Below are positions 1 through 7,189 of a stretch of 27,437 bases of DNA, in pieces (positions within the stretch are counted from its first letter, which is position 1; each line of letters starts with the position of its first letter). Source of the DNA: Candidatus Omnitrophota bacterium (GTDB lineage Bacteria; Omnitrophota; Koll11; Gygaellales; Profunditerraquicolaceae); NCBI GenBank assembly GCA_028719045.1, contig JAQULD010000005.1, positions 1-27,437 of the forward strand, given 5' to 3'. The position numbers were made by a program, and so were the translations under genes. The notes beneath the pieces were generated by a model. The model was not told where the DNA came from, made no database searches, and was given only the letters and a program-made list of their open reading frames with translations.

Positions 1-691
1 CTATATCAGGCTGGATCATCAATTCCCCGATATTTTCCGGCTTTACGCTTCCGCCGTATTGGATCCTTGTGCTGTTTGCCGTATCATTATTATACATCTT
101 CCTCAATAAATCCCTAATGAATTTTTGGGCTTCTTGCGCCTGCTGCGGCGTAGCGGTTTTACCCGTGCCTATCGCCCAGACAGGCTCGTAAGCCACTACT
201 ATCTTTAAGACGTCTTCCGCCAGGATGTCTTTCAAGCCGTTTTTAACGTGGTCCTCAAGCACGGAAAATGTTTTCCCGCCTTCTCTTTCGCTTAAAGTTT
301 CCCCTACGCACATTATCGGAGTAAGCCCGCCTGCCAGTATCGCTTTGACTTTTTTGTTCACAAATTCGTTGGTCTCGCCGAAAAATTGGCGCCTTTCTGA
401 ATGCCCGGCGATAATGAATTTAGCTCCGGCGTCTTTTAACATCCTGCAGGAAACTTCCCCGGTAAAAGCGCCTTCGTCAAGCCAGTATGAATCCTGGGCA
501 CCGGGCATGATATTGGAGTTAAGGACCACTTCCGCCACTTCACTTAAGGCTGTAAAAGGCGGGCAGACCACCACATCCATTTCCTGGCTGTCCAGGCTGA
601 AAAGTTCTCTTTTTAAGCCGTTAGCGAGCTCAATAGCTTCGGATATAGTCTTATACATCTTCCAATTGCCGGCAATTATAGTTTTACGCAT
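1..691 (-). CDS. tpiA: Triosephosphate isomerase, partial (C-terminus beyond the left edge)
   Basis: Interconverts dihydroxyacetone phosphate and glyceraldehyde 3-phosphate in cytosolic glycolysis. The visible 230 residues start MRKTIIAGNWKMYK and carry the whole active-site set: Asn9 and Lys11 of the NWK segment, the electrophile His97 in AGHSERR, the catalytic base Glu169 in AYEPVW, the mobile loop 6 AIGTGKTATP at 173-182, and the YGGSV phosphate-binding loop at 212-216. The family is usually about 250 residues, so roughly 20 are missing past the window edge. The ATG at 691 is preceded by a purine-rich GGAAAGGAA stretch that can act as ribosome binding site. A near-consensus promoter lies just upstream (722-750), so the gene need not depend on readthrough from pgk. 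It is the last visible gene of the pgk region. Identification is secure. Confidence 0.97.
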   Translation of the reverse strand, partial: MRKTIIAGNWKMYKTISEAIELANGLKRELFSLDSQEMDVVVCPPFTALSEVAEVVLNSNIMPGAQDSYWLDEGAFTGEVSCRMLKDAGAKFIIAGHSERRQFFGETNEFVNKKVKAILAGGLTPIMCVGETLSEREGGKTFSVLEDHVKNGLKDILAEDVLKIVVAYEPVWAIGTGKTATPQQAQEAQKFIRDLLRKMYNNDTANSTRIQYGGSVKPENIGELMIQPDI

Positions 692-721
692 ATATTCCTT
701 TCCTTGATTAAATGAAAGAAA

Positions 722-750
722 AGTATACCCTACAAATAAAAAAGTGTCAA
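722..750 (-). promoter_or_regulatory. Sigma70-type promoter for tpiA
   Basis: On the minus strand a perfect -35 TTGACA (745-750) is followed by a 17-bp spacer and a -10 TATACT (722-727). It sits in the AT-rich 69-nt gap between the lipoprotein stop and the tpiA start. Transcription would begin near 715, giving a short leader of about 24 nt. The match is strong, but no start-site data are available. Confidence 0.85.
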
Positions 751-760
751 ATAATATTCG

Positions 761-1033
761 TTATTGCCCGAATACCCCGAAAGCTTTTAGTTTTTCTTTT
801 AATTCCTCGATTTTTGCGTCTTTTTCCTTCAGCTTCGCCTCTTTATCGTTCAAGGAATCCTGAAGCTGCTTGATCTGCGCGGTGTTTTTGCCCGCGTCAG
901 ACTGAAGCGCGGCCAATTCCTGTTTAAGGCCGTTTATTTTCTTGTTTAAAGTGCTGTTTTTGCATAGAGTGGCGCAGCCGGCCATCCCGAAAAATAAAAA
1001 TAAGATCAAAGCGGACGCTAGTATCCGTTTCAT
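761..1033 (-). CDS. Small coiled-coil lipoprotein, function unknown
   Basis: A 90-residue protein with an N-terminal lysine-arginine pair, a hydrophobic signal core (residues 4-16) and a lipobox-like MAGC ending in Cys20, so it is probably lipidated and placed in the cell envelope. Met at -3 of the lipobox is less usual than Leu. From about residue 28 to 85 it is charged and heptad-like (KINGLKQELAALQ, DSLNDKEAKLKEKDAKIEEL), predicting one long coiled coil. The overall plan recalls Lpp-like or other small periplasmic coiled-coil lipoproteins, but there is no clear sequence family. It lies 15 nt after the small membrane protein gene, between pgk and tpiA, probably co-transcribed with pgk. A second ATG-initiated frame over this region lacks these features and was discarded. 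Confidence 0.8.
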   Translation of the reverse strand: MKRILASALILFLFFGMAGCATLCKNSTLNKKINGLKQELAALQSDAGKNTAQIKQLQDSLNDKEAKLKEKDAKIEELKEKLKAFGVFGQ

Positions 1034-1048
1034 GATTTCTTACCCCGG

Positions 1049-1276
1049 TTATTTTTGTTTGTCTTTTAAAGTATAGACGGCTAAAACCCCGATAATGAGG
1101 ATCACCAGGCAATATGAGGTTACCAGGCTCCAGTTCACAAGCGGCGCCAGGAACGCCTTGTCGGTCCTTAAAATAAGCAGCCCGTTTTGCCAGGTGGTTA
1201 TTCTCGGGGTAAAAAGCATCACCACGCATATCAATACGCCGGTTACCCAGGCGGCGATCAATTGTTTTTTATTCAT
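1049..1276 (-). CDS. Small two-helix membrane protein, function unknown
   Basis: A 75-residue protein with two predicted membrane helices, about residues 7-24 (LIAAWVTGVLICVVMLF) and 46-70 (LVNWSLVTSYCLVILIIGVLAVYTL), separated by a short polar loop, with a positively charged KDKQK tail. The start codon overlaps the pgk stop as ATGA, the classic arrangement for translational coupling, which supports it being real. I do not recognise the family. With the following lipoprotein gene it forms a small envelope pair embedded between two glycolytic genes. The topology suggests both termini on the cytoplasmic side. Confidence 0.72.
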   Translation of the reverse strand: MNKKQLIAAWVTGVLICVVMLFTPRITTWQNGLLILRTDKAFLAPLVNWSLVTSYCLVILIIGVLAVYTLKDKQK

Positions 1277-2454
1277 TTGTCTGTCAAGCAGGCGATACCG
1301 GGCAGGGTTTTACCTTCCAGGAATTCGAGGCTGGCTCCCCCGCCGGTGGAAACATGGGTCATTTTGTCCTGCACTTTGAATTTTGCCACAGCCGCCGCGG
1401 TATCTCCGCCGCCTATTATACTTGTGGTTTTAAGGGTGGCGATGAACTTAGCGATTTCCTCAGTGCCTTTGGCGAAGGCGTCCATCTCGAATATTCCGAG
1501 CGGGCCGTTCCAGACAATAGTCTTGGCGGTCTTTAATTTCTCTTTGAATAAAGCTATGGTTTTCGGGCCGATATCTACCGCGATTTTTGCGTCCGGTATA
1601 TTTTCCCCAACCACTTCGGTTTTTGCGTTCGGGCCGATGGTTTCGACTACAATATGGTCGACAGGCAGGAGTATATCTTTTTTAAGCGATTTAGCTTTAT
1701 CGAGCAGGCTTTTTGCCAGGTCCAGTTTGTCTTTTTCCAGTTTTGAATTACCGATCGTTTTTCCCTGGGCTTTAAGGAATGTATAACTCATCCCCCCGCC
1801 GATTATGATGGCGTCGCATTTTGGAAGCAGGTTGTCGATGACACCGATCTTATCGGATACTTTTGCCCCGCCCAAGATCACCACAAACGGCTTTTTCGGA
1901 TTTTGTATCGCGTTTCCCAGGTACTGGATCTCTTTTTCCAGGAGGAATCCGGCTACAGAGGTAAGATATTTGGTGACTCCGGCGGTAGAAGCATGCGCGC
2001 GGTGCGCCGTGCCGAAGGCGTCATTCACGAATATATCGCCTAAAGCTGCCAGTTGTTTGGCGAAGGCTTCGTCGTTGGCCTCTTCCTCGGCATGGAAGCG
2101 CAGGTTCTCTAAAAGGACGATCCTTTGTTTTGAATCTTCCACCTGCTGTTTTATGTTGTCGCCGACACAGTCATTCAGGAAATTTACCTGTTCCCCCAGC
2201 AATTCATTTAACCTTTCGGCAACGGGTTTCAGGCTGAATTTATCCACTCTTTTTCCGTCCGGCCTGCCTAAATGGCTCATTAAAACGAGTTTTTTTGCCC
2301 CGTTCTGCAGGATATATTTTATCGTAGGCAGCGTTTCTCTTATGCGGGTATCATCGGTGATTTTCAGGTTCTCGTCCAGAGGCACGTTGAAATCCGCGCG
2401 CATCAGTACTGTTTTGTTTTTTAGATCAGCGTCTTTAATCGTCATCTTAGCCAT
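1273..2454 (-). CDS. pgk: Phosphoglycerate kinase
   Basis: Transfers the acyl phosphate of 1,3-bisphosphoglycerate to ADP in cytosolic glycolysis. The protein is 393 residues, normal for bacterial PGK. It shows the substrate-binding RADFNVP motif (19-25), MSHLGRPDG, the GGAKVSDKIGV segment, GGGMSYTFLKAQG, the hinge-side WNGPLGIFE, the nucleotide-binding IIGGGDTAAAV and the C-terminal HVSTGGGASLEFLEGKTLPGI family signature. I chose the ATG at 2454 (MAKMTIKDADL) because a perfect AGGAGG Shine-Dalgarno (2460-2465) lies 5 nt upstream. An in-frame ATG 7 codons earlier would put that Shine-Dalgarno inside the gene. The leader upstream carries three tandem hairpin repeats and a consensus promoter. 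The next gene overlaps the stop by 4 nt. Confidence 0.97.
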   Translation of the reverse strand: MAKMTIKDADLKNKTVLMRADFNVPLDENLKITDDTRIRETLPTIKYILQNGAKKLVLMSHLGRPDGKRVDKFSLKPVAERLNELLGEQVNFLNDCVGDNIKQQVEDSKQRIVLLENLRFHAEEEANDEAFAKQLAALGDIFVNDAFGTAHRAHASTAGVTKYLTSVAGFLLEKEIQYLGNAIQNPKKPFVVILGGAKVSDKIGVIDNLLPKCDAIIIGGGMSYTFLKAQGKTIGNSKLEKDKLDLAKSLLDKAKSLKKDILLPVDHIVVETIGPNAKTEVVGENIPDAKIAVDIGPKTIALFKEKLKTAKTIVWNGPLGIFEMDAFAKGTEEIAKFIATLKTTSIIGGGDTAAAVAKFKVQDKMTHVSTGGGASLEFLEGKTLPGIACLTDK

Positions 2455-2459
2455 GTATC

Positions 2460-2465
2460 CCTCCT
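2460..2465 (-). promoter_or_regulatory. Shine-Dalgarno of pgk (start-deciding)
   Basis: Perfect AGGAGG, 5 nt before the ATG at 2454. It abuts a 6-bp hairpin (2465-2480), so its access could depend on leader structure. Confidence 0.85.
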
Positions 2466-2480
2466 TGTCTACCAAGACAA
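2465..2480 (-). promoter_or_regulatory. Short hairpin next to the pgk ribosome binding site
   Basis: The minus strand reads TTGTCT, loop TGGT, AGACAA: a perfect 6-bp stem with a 4-nt loop touching the Shine-Dalgarno. It forms only at the RBS-proximal junction of the repeat array. In the other two units the right arm is AATCAA instead, so this stem is absent there. A role in translation control is inference. Confidence 0.5.
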
Positions 2481-2612
2481 CACCGGCGTAATGACCACAT
2501 AAACGCCGGTGGTTTGATTACCAAGACAACACCGGCGTAATGACCACATAAACGCCGGTGGTTTGATTACCAAGACAACACCGGCGTAATGACCACATAA
2601 ACGCCGGTGGTT
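2470..2612 (-). repeat. Three tandem 49-nt repeats, each a hairpin, in the pgk leader
   Basis: Two full identical 49-nt units (2470-2518 and 2519-2567) are followed by a third that matches for 45 nt (2568-2612). Each has a perfect 9-bp inverted repeat, CACCGGCGT and ACGCCGGTG, around a 13-nt loop. The arms are 2481-2489 with 2503-2511, 2530-2538 with 2552-2560, and 2579-2587 with 2601-2609. The loop can close further through an ATG/CAT pairing. The array lies between the predicted start of transcription (about 2621) and the pgk RBS, so it would be transcribed as three strong hairpins. No T-run follows any of them, so they are not ordinary terminators. The unit was not seen elsewhere in the window. 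The 49-nt period is not a multiple of 3, which argues against coding. Confidence 0.92.
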
Positions 2613-2627
2613 ATTGTTAAGGTTTCT

Positions 2628-2656
2628 AATATATACCAAAACTCTTTTTTTGTCAA
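2628..2656 (-). promoter_or_regulatory. Sigma70-type promoter for pgk
   Basis: The minus strand shows a perfect -35 TTGACA (2651-2656), a 17-bp spacer and a -10 TATATT (2628-2633). The -35 overlaps the stop codon of the upstream membrane-protein gene. Transcription would begin near 2621, giving a leader of about 165 nt that contains the whole hairpin array. The motif match is strong; the start site is inferred. Confidence 0.85.
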
Positions 2657-4920
2657 CTTTCAATAGCAAAAATGCGGCTTGAAATAAGCAGGGCTAAGCT
2701 GCTTAGTTTAAGCAGGATAATAAGCATGCAGGTGTTAAACAAACCCAGGACAGGAAGCAATAAGATGCCTCCGGTCATTCCCGCCAGCCACCCTCCAAAA
2801 AGGTCTGCGGAATAAAGCGTTCCGGCGGCCCCTCCCGCTTCTTTCTTATCCGATAAATACAGGGAAGCCGATAAAGGGAATTGCAGCCCAGGCAGTAATC
2901 CGGAAATAAAAAAAAGTATAAGATAGATGAACAATCCTCCCCTGCCCGATAATGCCAGGTTTGTTAACACTACCGATAAAATGAGCGTAAAGAAAATGAT
3001 CAAAGATTCCAGTTTAATGAAAAGGTTTAATTTTCTGGCGCCGCTAAGTTTTAATTTTGTCATGGCCAGGCTTCCTAAGGCGGCCCAGGACATAAAAACG
3101 CTTATTAGCACGGCTATTTCCTGATATAAATATCCGAAGCTGACCTGGAAACTGAAGACAATCAGGAGATTAGCGAGCATCGCGAAGAACCCTGTGGCAA
3201 AGATGCTGTAGGTCAGGCCAATGCGCAGGGCATTCCTTTTATTTCTTTTAATCAAAAAGAACAGCGCGATAGTCAGCGCGCAAATTAAAACGAAGACAAA
3301 CGGCAGGTTAATCTTCTCAAAAACTTCCATGACCCGGGCGAACCTTAAGGAGAATTGTTTGTTCCAGATGATCTCCGATTGATATAAGGCAAAAGGCACA
3401 AGGTCTTTATTGATATTCGCGGTTGCACCCTTAGTCGCCTGAGCAAACCAATCGCTCCATTGCTCTCCCAGCCTGTAATCCAAATATGGCTTAGACAGGA
3501 CATTTGTTTGTATCTTGCGCTCTTCTAACCTCTGCCAGAGTAGTGCAGTGCCGGCATTAAGGATATCTTTGGAATCGCAAGACAACAGGATGTTATAATC
3601 CCCGGGGATTATCCTTACGTATTTATATACTTTCCTTAAGCCATTGATAACCGAGAAATTAAAGTTGATCGTCTCGCGGCTTAAAAAAGTGAGAGAACCG
3701 GGCATATAACAGGCCAGTATTCCCCCCGCGCCTAGCCTGTATTTTACGAGAGAAAAGAATTCCCGGGTAAAGAAACGGTTGACGGTTAAATCCGAAGGAT
3801 TGGATATCCCGATTATGACCAGGTCATACTTTTTTTCGGAGCGTTTAATGTAAAATCGCGCGTCTGTGTTGGTTATTACGTTTACCCTGGGATCGGTAAG
3901 CTCTCTTTTGGTCAATTCAGAGGGATATTCCTTTAACATCCGGATAATAAGCGGGTCAAGTTCCACATAATCGATTTTTTCGACCGCGGTTTTTAAAATT
4001 TCATTGATGAGCCCTCCCGCGCCGCAGCTGACCACAAGGATATTTTTAGGGTGCGCATGGAACAATAAAGGCAGATTGGCGAATTCTTCGATAAATGTGA
4101 TATCCGGATAAGGAGAAGTTACCAGGGGCGCGCCGTTATAAAAAAAGGTGAGCTGTTTCTGGCTTTTTGTCACGGTTACATTGCCGTAAACCGAATTCCT
4201 GTAATCCAATACAGTGTTGGGCTGCCATTGTTTTTTAATTGAGGCCTCCTGCAGATAACTTGCGGGAAAAACCAGGAACAGCCACAGCGACAGGAATATG
4301 GCCGGCAGGAACGCGAAATTCAGCTTTTTGTTTTCTATATATTTTACCAGCCCAAAACAGGCCAAAAGGTTGGCGGCCGAGACAATAAAGGCGATCTGGA
4401 AAGAATTTAAAAACGGTATTAAACAATAGGAAAGGATTATCCCTCCGATAATGGTACCACAGGTTTCCCAGGAATATACTTTGCCTATTCCCAGGGCGTT
4501 ATCTTTTACTCCCGCGGGATATATCCTGCAGGCGCAGGCGAACAGGCCGCCGTGGCAGAAGCCGACAAAGGAATTTGCCAGGAAGCTTACCGCGAATATT
4601 ACCGGCAGCCCGGAAATCTGCCCGAAAGGTATCCCCGCGGGGCCTTTAAAGGTCCTGCAGAAATATATGGAAACGGGCAGGGCTAAAGAGAACAATATCT
4701 CTAAAATAATAAACAGGCTTAATTTGTTCTTTACTTTATCTACTAATTTTCCGGATACGAACACGCCCAGCGCTTCCAGAACAACCCAGTTGCCGATGAC
4801 TAAGCCGATAATAAGTTCATTGCCCAGAAAGCCGATCAGGAGTTCCCGTAAGATAAGCACTTGAGCGGCGATGCCGCTTATGCCGGTTAAAATGATCGTT
4901 AAAATAAAGATAATATTCAT
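2653..4920 (-). CDS. Integral membrane protein with internal spermidine-synthase-like domain
   Basis: A 755-residue protein with three parts: about six or seven membrane helices (residues 3-222), a soluble Rossmann domain resembling spermidine synthase (about 235-500), and a second membrane block (about 555-750). The nucleotide-binding glycine motif VVSCGAGG is at 296-303, followed by an acidic VELD at 319-322. The second membrane block ends with MFS-like glycine-rich segments such as ADLFGGWLAGMTGG. This matches the bacterial fused MFS-transporter/spermidine-synthase-like family, whose substrate is generally unknown. The segment that in true aminopropyltransferases carries the gatekeeper and catalytic Asp pair (VDSxDP) reads IGISNPSD here (370-377), so both Asp are missing. 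Polyamine synthesis is therefore unlikely. It follows the gap terminator and precedes the pgk promoter, so it is probably its own unit. The RBS is weak (CAGGT). Confidence 0.82.
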   Translation of the reverse strand: MNIIFILTIILTGISGIAAQVLILRELLIGFLGNELIIGLVIGNWVVLEALGVFVSGKLVDKVKNKLSLFIILEILFSLALPVSIYFCRTFKGPAGIPFGQISGLPVIFAVSFLANSFVGFCHGGLFACACRIYPAGVKDNALGIGKVYSWETCGTIIGGIILSYCLIPFLNSFQIAFIVSAANLLACFGLVKYIENKKLNFAFLPAIFLSLWLFLVFPASYLQEASIKKQWQPNTVLDYRNSVYGNVTVTKSQKQLTFFYNGAPLVTSPYPDITFIEEFANLPLLFHAHPKNILVVSCGAGGLINEILKTAVEKIDYVELDPLIIRMLKEYPSELTKRELTDPRVNVITNTDARFYIKRSEKKYDLVIIGISNPSDLTVNRFFTREFFSLVKYRLGAGGILACYMPGSLTFLSRETINFNFSVINGLRKVYKYVRIIPGDYNILLSCDSKDILNAGTALLWQRLEERKIQTNVLSKPYLDYRLGEQWSDWFAQATKGATANINKDLVPFALYQSEIIWNKQFSLRFARVMEVFEKINLPFVFVLICALTIALFFLIKRNKRNALRIGLTYSIFATGFFAMLANLLIVFSFQVSFGYLYQEIAVLISVFMSWAALGSLAMTKLKLSGARKLNLFIKLESLIIFFTLILSVVLTNLALSGRGGLFIYLILFFISGLLPGLQFPLSASLYLSDKKEAGGAAGTLYSADLFGGWLAGMTGGILLLPVLGLFNTCMLIILLKLSSLALLISSRIFAIES

Positions 4921-4979
4921 GAGCTACCTGTTACTTGCGGGCTTAATAGGTTTGGCCGGCGCAGCTTTCCCGGGGCAAT
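4921..4979. other. Short intergenic stretch before the fused membrane-protein gene
   Basis: This stretch lies between the gap terminator and the start at 4920. I looked for a promoter on the minus strand and found no convincing paired -35/-10. It is GC-rich (CCGGGAAAGCTGCGCCGGCC). The gene could use a promoter of another type or terminator readthrough. Confidence 0.4.
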
Positions 4980-5009
4980 AAAAAAGGGCGGATTTTCTCC
5001 GCCCTTTTT
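4980..5009 (-). terminator. Intrinsic terminator after gap
   Basis: The minus strand has GGGCGGA, a 5-nt loop and TCCGCCC (arms 4998-5004 and 4986-4992), followed by a T-run at 4985-4981. The flanking A and T tracts can extend the stem, making it symmetrical and usable in either direction. It lies 33 nt after the gap stop codon and closes the galT-galT-gap unit. Confidence 0.92.
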
Positions 5010-5041
5010 GTTAAGGAAGTTATTTGTTGCGAACCGTATTT

Positions 5042-6124
<1,083 letters not shown>

Positions 6125-6138
6125 TTATTTTGTATAGT

Positions 6139-7176
6139 TTAACCGGTTTTACTTGGGGATTCTTCTGTTTTAAGCTGGGGGCTTCCTTCCTTTAAGAATT
6201 TCGCTGCCATTTCCGGGGGAGTGGGCACTACGTAAAAACCTGTTCCCCACTCGAATCCTGCCACGCGGGTCAATTTAGGTATGAATTCGATGTGCCAGTG
6301 GTAGCTGTCTATGATGTTTTCTCCGTTTAAAGGAGATGAGTGTATGATGAAGTTATAAGCCGGGTCCTTGAAGACTTTTTTGATCCTGGAAACTATTTCT
6401 TTTATGATGGAAGCCAGGGTCGGCACTTCTTCCGGGGACATAAGGCAGAAAAAGCTGTTGTGTTTTTTCGGCACAATCCATATCTCGAACGGAAAACGCG
6501 AAACAAACGGGCAGAAAGCCATGAAATGCTTATTCTCAATGATTATCCGCTCTTTATCCTGGGTTTCCTGCCGGAGTATGTCGCAGTATATGCAGCGTTC
6601 GCGGTATTCGAAATAATTATTCGCGCCGTTTATCTCTTCTTTTACGTTTTTGGGGACCATCGGCAGGGCGATTATCTGGGTATGCGGATGTTCCATGGAG
6701 GCGCCTGCGGCCGGACCGTAATTCTTGAAGATCATTATATATTTAAAACGCTTATCCTTTAGCAGGTCCAGTGTGCGCTGCGAGCACATCACAATGAGGT
6801 TCTCAAGCTCATTATTCATTAAATCCGAAAGGTCCTTGTTATGATACGGGGTTTCTATGATCACTTCGTGGGCGCCGATGCCGTTGGACAAGTCGTAAAT
6901 GCCTATGCCTCTTCTGTCCAGGTCGCCTTCGATTTGCAGCGCCGGGAATTTATTGGGTACCACTCGAAGCTGCCAGCCGGGGCTGTTAGGCGCGGTACTT
7001 GGATCTCTGATCGCGACTATTTCCGGAGGCGTCTGTGATTCGTTTCCGTAGCAAAATGGGCAGGAGCCCGCTCTCCAGGGATGAGATTCATGCTCATATT
7101 CCCCGGGCTGCATCGGATTGTCGGTATCAACGATTACCCATCTTCCCGTAATGGGGTCTCTTCTTAATTCTGACAT
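6139..7176 (-). CDS. galT: Galactose-1-phosphate uridylyltransferase family, copy with intact HPH motif
   Basis: A HIT-superfamily nucleotidyltransferase of 345 residues, the size of bacterial class I GalT. In GalT the second His of HPH takes up UMP from UDP-glucose and passes it to galactose 1-phosphate. Here HPHTQ is present at 163-167, so the nucleophile is His165. Zinc-site residues are visible as Cys39 and Cys42 (CPFC), His112 in ETPYH, and His163. A second CIYC at 195-198 and a C-terminal YHWHIEF complete the family pattern. The protein starts SELRRDPITGRWVI, as do many archaeal-type and candidate-phylum GalT proteins. It lies 13 nt after a paralogue that lacks the nucleophile. The actual sugar phosphate is not proven; glucose 1-phosphate or another nucleotide donor is possible. 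Confidence 0.88.
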   Translation of the reverse strand: MSELRRDPITGRWVIVDTDNPMQPGEYEHESHPWRAGSCPFCYGNESQTPPEIVAIRDPSTAPNSPGWQLRVVPNKFPALQIEGDLDRRGIGIYDLSNGIGAHEVIIETPYHNKDLSDLMNNELENLIVMCSQRTLDLLKDKRFKYIMIFKNYGPAAGASMEHPHTQIIALPMVPKNVKEEINGANNYFEYRERCIYCDILRQETQDKERIIIENKHFMAFCPFVSRFPFEIWIVPKKHNSFFCLMSPEEVPTLASIIKEIVSRIKKVFKDPAYNFIIHSSPLNGENIIDSYHWHIEFIPKLTRVAGFEWGTGFYVVPTPPEMAAKFLKEGSPQLKTEESPSKTG

Positions 7177-7189
7177 TTTGGCTTTCTTT

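Noticed and set aside
924..1229. 101-residue minus-strand frame overlapping the small membrane protein and lipoprotein genes
   Set aside because: It shows no domain or RBS, is basic and irregular, and is fully explained as a shadow of two better-supported genes.
1187..1786. Long plus-strand open frames opposite pgk, tpiA and gap
   Set aside because: They are antisense shadows of strongly conserved genes, with serine/leucine-rich translations and no motifs.
2470..2612. CRISPR-like array
   Set aside because: The units are contiguous and identical throughout with no variable spacers, there are only three, and no cas genes are near.
2465..2620. Riboswitch or transcription attenuator in the pgk leader
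   Set aside because: There is no T-run after any hairpin and no known riboswitch core was recognised. It is kept only as an undefined structured leader.
2469..2669. 66-residue minus-strand open frame across the hairpin repeats
   Set aside because: It is produced by the tandem repeat. The 49-nt period shifts the frame in each unit, its ATG lies upstream of the predicted transcription start inside the previous gene, and no RBS is present.
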